Shown here piece after piece: positions 1-12,447 of a DNA stretch of 64,000 nucleotides. This DNA comes from Trichoplax sp. H2. Its lineage: Eukaryota > Placozoa > Uniplacotomia > Trichoplacea. Location: contig NOWV01000076.1 in NCBI GenBank assembly GCA_003344405.1, positions 283,380 to 347,379 on the forward strand, written 5' to 3'. Position numbers and translations under genes: made by a program. Below the pieces are notes generated by a model, which saw only the letters and a program-made list of their open reading frames with translations, did no database searches and had not been told where the DNA came from. Every line of letters starts with the position of its first letter. Positions within the stretch are counted from its first letter, which is position 1.

Positions 1-249
1 TACCTACATCAATTTTGCACCATAATTAGTCAACTGGCTACTATTGGTTATCAACAATTTGTAATATAGTAGTTTGCAATCATCTAATATTAGCTTCATG
101 ATAATACTTCTTCAAAGTAACCTAACTACAGTATATCAAATATGGGTGCATCACTACACCTTAATTTCAATTTCATTCCAATAAGTAAACGTATATACTC
201 GCCTACATTGACAGTACTTGTATTTTATACTTTACTTCTACTGGTAGAT

Positions 250-1450
250 GCAGTCTGTACAGACTTCTACCAGTGCTTGTCCTGACATTTAGAAAGTGCT
301 AAGATACAACCATTAGAACTTGCAAGTGTTTGCAAGGCTTACTCAAGATTGTGCAGACATCCTGCGGTATAATCCACCATCGAGGGTAGAAAAGCCAGGA
401 GGGTATGGACTAGCTGATGTTAGTGCATAGTTACGACCAGAGAGAGCAACCTCTACACTCTAATGAAGACTTGCAAGTGTTGAGAAGGTTTACTCAAGAT
501 TGTGCAGACATCCTACGGTATAATGGTATAATCCACTTGTAATAAAAGTGTCTCACAATAACTATCTTAGGCAAGTGGTATTTTCTAAAAGGCTTTAGGA
601 CTTGCAAGTGTTAGGAAGACTTGCGCAAGATTCTACAAATACACTACGGCAGAGATCTGCAACATCTTGTCTACCTGATATTAGTGCAGTATTAATGACA
701 CTGAATAGCTATGCTGCAACCAGAAGGAGCAACTTCTGCAGTTAGGACTTGCAAGTGATAGGAAGGCTTACTCAAGATTTTACAGACACCCTACGGCGGA
801 GGTCTGCAACATCTTGTCTACCTGATATTAGTACAGTATCGATGGCACAGAATAGCTATGTTGCGACCAGAAGGAGCAACCTCTATAATTAGGACTTGCA
901 AATGTTAGGAAGGCTTGCTCAAGATTGTGTAGGCATCCTACGGTATAAGCGTGTAATCCACCGTCGAAGATAGAAAAACCGGGAGAGGTCTGTGGACTAA
1001 TAGAGGTTCCTCCTCAATACTTCACTAATGTCAGGCAGATTAGGACTTCCCAAGTGTTAGAAAGGCTTATTGAAGATTCTACAGACACCCGACTGTAGAA
1101 TGGTAAATAATCTACCATTGAGGCTACAAAAGTTGGGAGGGGGTCTGCGGACTAGTGCATCCAGTCTGCACAAACAGACTTGACTGCTTGTACTGATGGT
1201 TGTCCTGACATTTAGAAACCTCTAAAATATTAGTGTAGTATTGAGAACAAAAAATAGCTTTTACGAATCCTAGTTGTTAGCTTGCTCATCTCTAATTATG
1301 CCTAAATTATTCTATGTTACAACGTAGAATTATGTTACTGAGTAGCAATAGCCATGTTACGACCAGAGGGAGAACCTCTCTACGTGTATGGTTAGGAAGA
1401 GTTACCGTAGCTTGTGCAGACACCCTACGGTATTCACGCCGGCGAGGGTA
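250..1450. repeat. Degenerate tandem repeat, unit about 147-151 bp
   Basis: The palindromic 10-mer ACTTGCAAGT, or a near copy, recurs at about 318, 469, 600, 747, 894 and 1045. This gives steps of 151, 131, 147, 147 and 151 bp. Each copy continues into the same themes: AGGAAGGCTTACTCAAGATT, then CAGACA-CCTACGGTATAA, then in some copies CTGATATTAGTGCAGTAT and GACCAGAAGGAGCAACCTC. A decayed copy lies near 1390-1450. A shorter duplicated piece ending in TGTCCTGACATTTAGAAA occurs at 275-297 and again near 1200. No reading frame survives across units, so I treat it as non-coding satellite-like DNA. Confidence 0.8.
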
Positions 1451-2887
1451 TAAAAATTGCAGGTACTAGGTAGCTAATGGACTGTTTTATTAGTCTACTA
1501 TACTTTTAATTCATTCTTGATAGATGCGATAACTATTCTACAATGGCAGTATTGCAGCATGCAAATATTCTACGAAGCCAGTAGATAAGTATGCAAAGTA
1601 TCACCAATAGAGTAATTTCCTTTAAATAATAGTTCTAAATTTTATTAATGTCAAGCCTCTTTATCATCATTTCCGCATTATAAAATTTAGATTGGTTGAA
1701 ACAGTCATAAGTAGTCGTAAGCTATCGTATACCTATCAATCTTGTTACATTAGTGAATAGCTTAATACAGAATAATTCGAAGGAGTACAGCAGAGATTAA
1801 TGCCTCCAATAATAAGTGAGCAAGTGCAAAAGAGAGTACTACAAATTACACTAATTCTAATCTATTTTTCAGCAGTCCTCCCTATATCAATTTACTGTTT
1901 TAATACTGTAATTTCTTCCGCGCTAAACTCTAAGTGTGATACTGTATTTTTTTGTAGACCTCGTCTATTCCATAGAGACACGGACTTTGAGGCTTCTAGA
2001 GAAGTGCGGAAGTAGCTACAAACTACATTTCCTTGCCTATAAATTCCTTATTCGAGTAATCGCTATGACATCAAATGGATCTCCAATTTCTTTTTACTCA
2101 CGATATCTTTTACTCTAAAAACTATGTCGACAAGAATTAATTATGATGCACATAAACATTTAAAAAAAGTTATTTCATGTAGTCGTTGTCAGTAATATTT
2201 CAATACAGGAAGAATAAAACTGTATCAATTCTGTTCATTTACACTGACTGTAAAATACGAGTAACAACACTGATGAATGAGTTTAATCAATCAAATTAGC
2301 ATTTATTATGTCAAATGATTAATTATAACGATTCGACATCAAAGCAAAAACAATTAAAAAATAAAGTAAGTATAAAACAATGTATCAAAATATTGCAATA
2401 CAGCAATTCTTGCTGTATTGCTCCTGACAGACAAAGTTCAGCCTACTACTATCTTGGAACAAAGTAAGTCATGCGAGTTTAAATACTACCGCAAATCTAC
2501 CACCGTCAATGCATTAATAACAGTCCATTATTAGACTACGTTGGTGATCGTGAACATACAGTAAGACTGCATTGGGACTTGAATTAGAATGCTATGAACG
2601 CCTGATAACCACATGACTACGTGTTAAAAATAAATCTACATCCAGAATATAATAATTTGATATTACAACATTCAAAAAAGGAATGTACGGCCAATAAAAC
2701 TTCCATGTCGCTAAAAATTAGTAATTTCTACAGTAGTATCAATTGGCAATGCTGCAAACAACATAAACAAATTATTATCTGCACTGAGTGTTAACAGCGT
2801 GTTGCGAAAATATCCTCAACCTCCATCTTACAAATATGCATGCTATAATTAATAACTTATAATTAAGAAATTTCAAATAATTTTCAA
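1451..2887. other. Intergenic DNA, nothing recognised
   Basis: AT-rich sequence with scattered stops in all frames. The open stretches at 1800-2118 are short and low-complexity, match no family I know, and have no convincing splice partners. The 3' untranslated region of the minus-strand ARAP-type gene probably reaches into its right end. Confidence 0.5.
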
Positions 2888-5800
2888 TTAAAAAAATAGG
2901 TAAAAAGCTTTCCAACTTAAACGATGAATGGTACATTTCAGAGCAGCCCTGTGGGCATTTTCTACAACGATAATATGTCTATTTTGGCCACCATAGTGTC
3001 CCAATCTTCCATTGTATTGTACATAACCTCTATAATGTTCGCTGTTTAACTTTCAATGACAGCTCGCTAAAGAACTAATTGATTATTAACTGTGATTAGA
3101 CTTTGCGCGACAAGTAAACATCTCAGGAGGCAACTAGCTAGTAAAATATACTAAAGTAATCAAAGTTAATTTCTTACCTTTCTCGGCAGCATTTCCTTGC
3201 TTGAGAGTGTGTCATCAAATCTAAATATAAAAAAGCGATTCTTACAATGTACATCCTATTAAGTCTAGCTATTTATAGCCTGTAAAACTTACTTCCTAAA
3301 AAGTACTTCATGTTCAGCTATGATATCATGCAACGAGCCGAGAGCAATATCCACTTCACCTATTGCCATTTCTTCATTGGAATGCTGCGATATGATATTA
3401 TCATTAGACCGATAAAGCGAAAATGTTATTCAAATCTAACTTATCTAGCTATAATGATACGTATTACAATTGCCTAATTTTTACTTCAAGTATCCTACTA
3501 CCTGCAACCGAAAAAGAGTAGGCGTAAAAACCAACGCAAGGTTGTCTACCGACATCAGATTTATTCGATAATGTTCTGACACACTAAAACGTAAAATGAT
3601 AAAAAAATTATTTTTAATATGCATATTGCCTATTTTGTAAATAGAATTTATTCTTTAAATTATAATAAAAAATTCTACAGGGCTAAAATTTATGATAATA
3701 CGGAATAATATTATAGTACGTATAATACTGGTTTCTGTAAGGGCATGATCAAAGTTAGCTGAGTTCAATATAGCAAAGAGTATGTATTTATATTTCTAGC
3801 AGTAATACATGCAACTAACTCTCCTTCATACCTAACAAGATGTTTTATCAAGTATCGGCAAGTTCGATAATTAACTTCGGGCAAGTCATCTAAAAATCCT
3901 TTCAGAGCTTCAATCTTTTCAGATTTACTATTGATACCTACATGGAAGGAGTGATGAGTAAAAATAGGTAAACACCAAATTATAGCCTACGAAATTTTAA
4001 CTATTATTTAACTTACTGTAAGTACAAATGATACTATCTGACCGCCTTTGCGTAAAGATCGATTCCGGTAATGTACGAAAATATTTCTTAAGTGTTGATG
4101 CAACATCATGTACCGAATAGACTTCTGGATCTATGACTACATTAGCAGCATCTGAAATAGAGCAAACGGTTCAAGTTTTGATCATTATTGTCACAGTAAA
4201 TACAATAATACAAGTTTATCAATACATATGTGTCTATCGAATACATAAAATTTGACGGCAATTCGGTACTACATGGCACTAATTCGTTAAAGCTAACTAT
4301 ACTTTTTACCTGCGTTAAACGCCTTACGCAGCTGCTCAACCATATTATTTCTACCACTCTTTCTGTAAATGCCTTCTTCTTGAAGGCCTATCAAAGCAAT
4401 TGATGTACGTCAATTAATGTAATCTTTTAGCACAAAGAATTTCTTCAACTTCATTGTATGGCTTATTCACTAAATTCTACTTAGTATTTTGAGCTCACTA
4501 ACCATATTCGGCAATGAAGCGTATACAAGTATCGACAACGTATGGAATACCGTCAGCAGTATCTTGGTGTTCAATTGGAACCTCGAAAACCTGGCCGATA
4601 TCAGCGAAATTTAGAATTTAGCAGTCGTCAGTGTTATGATAAAAAAAGCAAGATCGATGCGTACTAACATCAAAAAAGGATTGCTCTCCTTACTTTACAA
4701 TATAGCGTGAATGGCATTACTGTTAAATTAAAAACGCAATAACCTTAATTTTCCATGTAATCGCTTCAACCCATTCTCTTGCTTCTTCCGCATTACTTGC
4801 ACGACAGGTGTAACTTCTGTATCAATTCAAGGTCAGTAAATCATTAGCTCGAAACATTGAATAAACAACCTCGTGCTTGATATATATTGAACTGTAACAT
4901 AAAGCTGTTTGAAGCGATATTTTACAACACTTTGACTATAATTACAAAGCATATGACTATACCGTTGTTGTGTAGATATTACAATCTCGCAATTTCCTAA
5001 AATTGAAGAGGATAAAAGTAAAAAGAGAATTTACAAATTACTTTACGTCAATGCCAAATATAGGAATGTTTTCCGTAAAGTTTTCCATGAAAGAATCTCA
5101 TACCTTGTACAGATACATCAGTTATTGAGCTTACGCTGATTCTACCAGCCACCTATTGAATAAGAATGTACTATTTTTATTAGATGACTTCGTTATAAAT
5201 GTGGACATGTACGCGTATATTTTACTTACGGATGCATCCTTATGATAAATGAGTTCCTTTGGTGTTAAAACAAAGTAACGTTTGAGGAATCTCTGTAAAA
5301 CATACCGATCAATGTGTTTCCATTACAAAGACAGTGGGTATGCGATGAATTCAATATAGGTAAGTAATCAAAATATCTTTTTCATCAATATTTACATCAT
5401 AAGTTTGGGGTCCTTTCTTGTCTAGGTATCCTTGCTTGATGATTTCAGAACTAGGTGGTAACTGTAAACATACCATGAAAATCAATAGTCAATTTCAAAA
5501 GTAGAGGAAGGGGCAACTTTTAATAATTTTGCAATTTTTTTCTGATGCAGAGCAATATTCTCTATGAGCGTCATGAACTGTTAGTAGGTCACAAAAATGG
5601 GTCAAAAGTAGCATCAATATTTGGAATCAAATACAAATTAAACATTAACTATAGAATCTAAATAGGAATAACTTTTATTAATGTCAGAACCAATTTTAGC
5701 TTGAGAATACCTTAACCGAGGATAACTTTCCAGGATTTAACATTTCACCACCCAAATCTAATATTATTAATTTAATTTAAAACCGTAAGATACTAGTACA

Positions 5801-8800
5801 GTTAGGCTGTCATGAAATAATAGTATGAATTTGTACCATCATAATGGGCTTGCAATAATTCCTAAAGTAAATAAAATACAGTAATTAAATGCGAGTAGCG
5901 ATAGACACTGTAGCAAAAAATTTCATTCGAGCTGCTTGAGCAATATCGTACCACTTGTAGCGGTTGATCGTGAAGAATAGCCGACTGAATGGCTGTCATA
6001 GATTCATGAGTAAAAGATGCAGGTATATATTTTTAGAATTAAAATACAACTATCGATGATTTAAATTAAATTCACGTAATATAATTTCAGTATTATCTTA
6101 CGAGAAAAGCCTTCCGTGCTCACATATTTCACCTTGATGTAAAAATTAGTGATATGATGTAACAAAATGATTTCATAGTATCAAATTATAAGACTATCAA
6201 AATCAGTGTAGAGAAAAGGGATCAGCGTCACTAAAATTTTTAAGCTATCGACATTAATTTTTGCACATCATGTTACAATACAACGACATAATAGAAAAGT
6301 GAAACACTAGACTACAAAGACATTTAGGCGTCTATAAGTCGACTACACTACATCGGATACTTACATCGGCACCAGAGAGTAATAAATTAAGAGTTTCAAG
6401 GATATTATCGGTTTTTACAACCTCGCATAAAGCCTTACAAATAAATTAGAATAAAAATTAGTATATCTGCTAGCACCATGCATACTCGATATTTATTTTT
6501 TATGAAGATTATCCTTTCCTGCATGGATATAGATATGATAACTATTTCGTAAAGTTTACCTCTCCCAATCCTTTTGCATCGCCTTTGAATTTAGAAAATT
6601 GATAAAATTCTTTCTTTACGTATTTACTTTTAATAAATTCCAGCCTTTGAACACTAAAAGTAAACGTCAAAGTTGAAAATTTGATCATGAAATTACAAAA
6701 TTTTTAAATAGTGAAATTTTTTGCGTACTCATTCACATTCGGATTAATCTTATCGTATTGTGTAATGGCATATTGGAAAAATTTGTTTGAATTCTTATTG
6801 CCTATTTCTTGGAAAAGCTAATGGATTGAAGAGTAAAATATTCTTTCAAGATAAAGACTGAAATTATTGGAAGGACTATTTATTAGTTAATAACGGTCAC
6901 AGCAGCCAGCCAATAATTTATTTGTTGATCTTTCATCTGCTTTTATTACCTTGATACGAGCAGGAGTCCATTTGGAATCTAAGGTAATTGATTTAACTTT
7001 AGAAAAATCGGTACTGATTTTACGATGGAAGCCAGCGCATTTCTCACATATAGTTATGCCTAAGTTAATAACGGCCCATTCGGGATCTCTAGATAGACAG
7101 TCCGCACAAATTCTATTACTGCTGTTATGGTAGATATATTTCTTAACTTCCATTGCAGGGAGTGAGCCACCATCATCAAGATTTTGTAATGCAATCTTGA
7201 TAGCTCCTTGTATGGTAGAGATCCATGCTAGCATGTCTTCTTCGTTCTCTGCTTGCAACTTCAATTCTTTATCGCATAAACTCAAAATAAGTTTATATTT
7301 GGCTCTGTCTTGTATTCGAACACTAGACGTCTTACTATCAATTCTTCGCAGCACTTTATTGTCTAAGTAATCTTGCTGATTGTGATAACAGCATATGTAT
7401 TGATCTTTAATAACCATAAATAATTTTTTCCCACCCGATCTTTTGAGATAACCAGCTTTGGTAGGATTTTCCATGTTTCCTCCGGTTAACTCCTCCACTC
7501 GTCGCGTTTCCTTTATAATTCCACTAGTTAACGCCATAACCCACAGCTGTACATCTTCAAACGTTCCAGTCTTAAAATTATATTGTTCAGGAAATGTGTC
7601 TAAAACGAATTTAAAGCCACTTTTGGCGTTGTCGGATTTTATTTCAGCACTTTTCATTTCCGACACTGGAACGATATCTAACAATTTATTCTTTTCTTCG
7701 TTGTCATAACACTTCAAGGTCTTTGAATCATATTTCACCCATATCTTTTCCGATGGAATTCGAGATTTAGAAACAGTTAGGTATCCTTCACGTGCCATAC
7801 TACTAGCAGCTTTCTAAATTGGTGAAAAAAAAAAACATCCAAACTAGAGTAAATATTGATGATACAAAGCAATAGGCATCATCACGTATCTTGTAATACT
7901 ATGATGTTACCACTCTTACAATATTCATCACATCCATGGTAGACCAATAAATTGTCAGTTAATTCATAGCAATCAACTTAAAACTAATACCTTAGCATCT
8001 TCCGGTTTCGAAATGAAAGGCTGGAATGAGTGCTGCACCTAGTTGATAATTAATGATAATATTTCCTTAATGAAATACGAAATCAAATGATTAGAAATGA
8101 AATACACTACGCGTGGCAATTGAACATATTGAGAAAGTTTTAAAAAGGACATTGCTGTATTTCATTCCAACGCATGGTACAGTAGTTATGAAGGCGATTT
8201 AACAGATAGAGCTACTGTAAGTTTATAAATTCAGCATTATTCGTATAATTATCGACTGGTCCTGGATTGAAAGACTATACTACAATCTTGCAACACTAAA
8301 GTGAAATATTGCTGATGGTGTTGCAATTTTACCAGAAGTAGAATTGCCAAGATTAGCTGTTATTATGTCAATAAATTACAAAAGCAAATAACTCCATTAA
8401 TTATAAGGTAGTATAGCACAAGGACAGTAACTGCTGCCACTTTGAATATTCTTTTCCATTAGTTGGCCAATAAAATAGCCCATACGTATCAATATTCATG
8501 AACTGTAGTGATCTATACCGTAATCCAGTCTTCCGTTTCGTCGTCTTCTTCCACTGCTATAGCTTGAAAGCATGGAAGAAATGGAATAAATGATTAATCA
8601 TCGATATCAAATGTCATCTAGGTACTACAGTATTCTAATCATCGTATGGATGGGTATCAATAATGGAAAAGGTACATATAACTGTGTTGCAGTTTAGTAT
8701 GACATGAGTACTGTCTAAAATGGTGAGGTAAAATGGAAATCCTATGCCAACTATTTCTTGGTTGTTTTTCATGTTTAAATAATGTCGATGTACAGTAAGT

Positions 8801-9476
8801 TCCATGTTTGAATTGATCTTCAAGCAAGACTGTCGTATTGAGAAGGTGTTCTATACCATCATCTAGATTATTCAAATATTTATCCTCTCTATTAAATGAT
8901 GCAGTACTTACGAGGTGGTTCTATTAGACTGTTAGGAGGAGCCCGAGGAGAGGATTGAACGTAGCTTGCTGGCGATGTAGGTGTCCTTGGCGAGCGGTTT
9001 TCAACAGATTTCGGCAATTCTGGCGGTAGCCGTCCGGGTCGTTGTTTAGCTGGCGTTGGATTTTGTTCAGGTATAGGCCCATGAGCATAAATATGATAGT
9101 CAGAATCAGTGCTTGAATCATCCAATTGATAGAAACTTTGATGTATTGAGCTATCGCGGATGGATTGATAGGCAGATTCTTCCGAGAGAGAATCGCGATT
9201 TCGCGTTGGAGTGGGTGGTTTGGGTCGGTAAACTTCTGGAAAACTTGATTGTCTATTCATATGGCCCACTTTCTCCTTGGGTGTTGAGCTTGTGACATCG
9301 GCGCCATGTTCGGATGATGTCCGATGTAAGAGATCAGGTCTAGGTGGAGGAACGGGTGGTGGTGGCTTCCTATTCGGTGGACGAACATTACTATATGGGC
9401 TGGAAGAATCAGCAACGGCAGGTTGAGGCTCTGGTGGTCGACGAGCCGGTCTAAGTTTTGGTTTAATATCGGTCAT
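2888..9476 (-). CDS. ARAP: ARAP-type Arf-GAP/Rho-GAP with PH domains
   Basis: Multi-domain GTPase-activating protein, about 979 residues from 23 exons (minus strand): 8912-9476, 8519-8562, 6950-7813, 6729-6817, 6560-6653, 6365-6433, 6102-6132, 5952-5992, 5837-5861, 5711-5757, 5396-5461, 5230-5292, 5104-5152, 4963-4996, 4744-4816, 4503-4590, 4310-4387, 4017-4151, 3832-3937, 3502-3583, 3293-3384, 3178-3220 and, tentatively, 2888-3049. Seen in order: a Pro-rich N-terminus, PH1 (~210-305), PH2 (~322-410), ArfGAP zinc finger C438-x2-C-x16-C458-x2-C with Arg finger R466, a short ankyrin stretch (~553-615), PH3 (~630-716), and RhoGAP (~719-915) with GIYRKSG Arg finger R756. Family knowledge: ARAPs are PI(3,4,5)P3-regulated GAPs that couple Arf and Rho at membranes and actin. 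No SAM, fourth PH or RA domain was found. An in-frame TAG lies directly before the chosen ATG, but it could also be a splice acceptor, so an upstream exon is possible. The last exon is uncertain. Confidence 0.9.
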
Positions 9477-9489
9477 GATGTCCTATGAA

Positions 9490-9990
9490 CACCAATACGA
9501 TGAGAAAGTTAGAAAGCAGGCGCCCAACTTCGATAGCATAACTTACTTTGTTACTATTTGATGTAGTATTAGCAGTAATAGCATATCAAAGATAGAAAAC
9601 ATTGCTCAAAAATGATTGCAATTATTTGACGTACATTGAAGATGATGTGAAAGCTAGAAAGTAGCGCCCAAAGGGCATAACTTATTTTGTAACTATCTAA
9701 TGTAGTATGAGCAGTAATAGCATGTCAAAAGTTTGAAAGTATTACTCCAAAACGATTGCAATGATTTGATGTACTATTTCACTACAAAATAGGATGTGAA
9801 AGTTAAAGAAAGCAGCCAGCAAGTGTCCAAGTGTATAACTCACTTTGTAACTATTTGATGTTGTAGGAGCAGTAATAGCTTGTCAAAGTTAGATAGCATT
9901 GCTCAAAAACTTTTGCAACTACGTATTTAGTGTCCTACTAGCATTGATAGGATAAGAAAAGTGAGTAAGTAGTGCATAGTGCCATAGCAT
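9490..9990. repeat. Degenerate repeat upstream of the ARAP-type gene, period about 140-160 bp
   Basis: The phrase AACTATTTGATGTAGTA and its variants recur near 9551, 9691 and 9849. Each is followed by GCAGTAATAGCATGTCAAA and by a CATTGCTCAAAA stretch, and preceded by AAAGTTAGAAAGCAG and CATAACTTACTTTG. Three full copies and part of a fourth are visible, 10-25% diverged by eye. It starts only about 15 bp upstream of the chosen start codon of the minus-strand ARAP-type gene, so it overlaps that gene's promoter region. Confidence 0.75.
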
Positions 9991-10899
9991 AAAATGCACT
10001 TTGCAACTCCTTCTCACACTTCGTTTGTGAGCTAAATGCGATCAGAACAGGATGGTAACATTTACTGTCCCAGCAATAAAGTTCATGCAGGATTCGTGGG
10101 CAAAAGACTTGGATTTGATTGACTAAATGGCGTTAATTGGATTACTGGCCATCCACTAAACGAGCGATCTTAGAAGTCATCAAGTAACTATCACACTGGT
10201 AGAATGAATAAGTGAAAAGTTTGCCTCTTTCGTGGACACCAGTAATATGATAGTCAAGAAGCAACTAGGCTAGAATCAGAAAAGATGAAGGTTAAGCTAA
10301 AGATGCATGAATAACGGGATTTGACAGATGGATTAATAATCAATTTATTTAGACGCAATGAGAATGGTATCGCTTGAACAAACATTTAGTAATGTATTTC
10401 CGTCCATTGTTGGCCTATTATTGCACTTTGCGATGCGATGATCATTTCTGTCCATTTTAAACTCATTTTCAATATCGTTGTAGCCAATACTTTAGTCAAT
10501 TCGAAGTTGTCTATCAGCGCCAATGAATGTTAAAATAATCTACTATACGTATAGGAGCATTGAATGATGAAAATAAATGAACCTGATTGCAGACAACAGG
10601 AAAGAGGCAACATATGCTAGTAGAGTACACTAGATACGCATATTCAAGGACATGAAGTTGCTATTTTATTGCTGTAGGTGATTAGTCACTAAGAACTTGT
10701 AAAATGCGATTCTACTGTACGTCTAGGGCATCCGTTGGCGTATTATGCTAAATATGCTATGGTGAACTGTAAACTATTCTAGCAAGCTCAATTAAATTAG
10801 GATATATCCCGTATCTGATTTGGCGACCATGACATTTTGTAATGGGTTATTTGGAAGAAATGAAGTTATTATCCCAGCGAGATTGATCGAATGTCGCTG

Positions 10900-11175
10900 C
10901 GATTAACATCCACTGACGAGTATTGCCGTCAAGGCATTTTGATCAATACGACATGAATGCCATCTCCATGATTTAAAGTCCTAGCCATAGAGGTAAAAGG
11001 AGAGCAGATCGAATAATCCCTTTAGTAAGAGGATTCAAGAATCGATAGAAATAATACGCTCTAACATTTACTAGCGAGTAATTAGTCGTCATGTCAAGCC
11101 ATTTTGAGCAAGACTACGTGACTGCCATCTCCGTGATTGCAAATTTTAGTCATAGAAGTAAAACGAATGCAGATT
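10900..11175. repeat. Two-copy degenerate tandem duplication, step 165 bp
   Basis: The segment at about 10900-11010 is echoed at about 11060-11175. Shared landmarks are TTAACAT-CACT-GCGAGTA, AAGGCATTTTGA-CAA, TGCCATCTCC-TGATT and TAGCCATAGA-GTAAAA. Divergence is high (roughly a quarter of positions), so this is an old duplication. Confidence 0.6.
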
Positions 11176-12191
11176 TTGATACCGTAGATGGATCAAACTC
11201 CTTCACTTTGCGTGACTAAATGCTTGCTATACTATACTACGAAACACACTTCTATATTAAAAATTGGGAAATTAGTCCCATCCTCAAAAAGCGCGTTCAA
11301 CGCATCAACATCACTTCACTGAATATGCGTTATACGGTACTAGGTATCCCTCGATCGAAAAGTTTTTCCTTTACTTTTGATTTGCCTTAGACGAATTAAA
11401 TGAAGCTCCGAGCAGTAAAATGAGTGTTATGTTATACCTAAAAGCATAATCGATAGGTAGAAGAGCATTTGGTTTTCATGCGACATCATGGCCAAAGTAG
11501 TATTAAAATCACCCTGATCAACAGCAAAAGGGATTGAGAAAATGACTGAAAGTAAGGTACAGAACTATTGTGCTGAAAATGGTAATCAGGAAGACATGAT
11601 TTCTTGACCGCCTGCCTGCGCCATTTCCTATCATCATCTGTCATTATAGACTGTATCATGGATAGACAATACCCTACACTACGTTAATTGACGTTGTCTC
11701 CCATGTTTTTTTAATTAAGGACGCCAGAAAATGGGCGATGATATCATTATGGAGAAACTACTTGTCCTTGTTGGTTGCATGTTGTTTTTGAAGTAGTATA
11801 GCAGTGAGTGAATTTTGGCTATAAAGGAGTATATAGCTCCATCGACGATCGCTTTCGAGAGAGATATAGCAAATGGATTTGTCTACCACCGAGTGAAAAT
11901 ACGAATAAACCATCACCCCATTAAGACCATTTAAATTAATTAACCATGACTATTTCCTCTCCTACGGTCCAAGCCCTAGTCTACGATCGGCCTTTCTCAC
12001 TCATCGCCACTCCAGATTACAACTTGATGCATTCATCGTTTTACCATTAGGCTTTTGTTTAATCTTCATCATAATATGAATTATATATTTATTCAAGATT
12101 AATGTACAGTTGATGACGAGGCTACGCCTAAGAAATCGACTGCTAACAGTGTTGTTTCTATTCCATGATGATGTCGGTGTACGGATAGGCA

Positions 12192-12447
12192 TGAGAATAC
12201 AAATGGAACAAGCGATCGAGGATAATCCCTTGTCATGGCTGAGGTTACCACACAAGGTGATAATCTAAAATAGACAATTATTTCCCTTGCTGATGCATTC
12301 AATCCATTTTGTAACTTGAGAATACAAATGGAACAAGCGATCGAGGATAATCCCTTGTCATGACTGAGGTTACCACACAAGGTGATGATCTAACATAGAC
12401 GATTATTTCCCTTGCTGATGGATTCAATCTATTTTGTAACTGGACAA
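12192..12447. repeat. Two-copy tandem duplication, unit 128 bp
   Basis: GAGAATACAAATGGAACAAG starts at 12192 and again at 12320, and the following ~127 bp match with only a handful of substitutions. The low divergence points to a recent event. Minus-strand open frames at 12001-12380 arise from this duplication and share an N-terminal peptide; I do not call them genes. Confidence 0.85.

Noticed and set aside
5041-5103. Intronic frame (ENIPIFGID) inside the PH3 region of the ARAP-type gene
   Set aside because: It is in the wrong phase after VSVQ, with a stop before it and no acceptor. Skipping to 4963-4996 keeps phase and restores the PH pattern (NCEIVIST).
6951-7709. Plus-strand open frames opposite the PH/ArfGAP exon
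   Set aside because: Antisense shadows of the long minus-strand exon, with no splice or family support.
12001-12380. Two minus-strand open frames with the same N-terminus
   Set aside because: The shared N-terminus is explained by the 128-bp tandem duplication; no splice sites or family.
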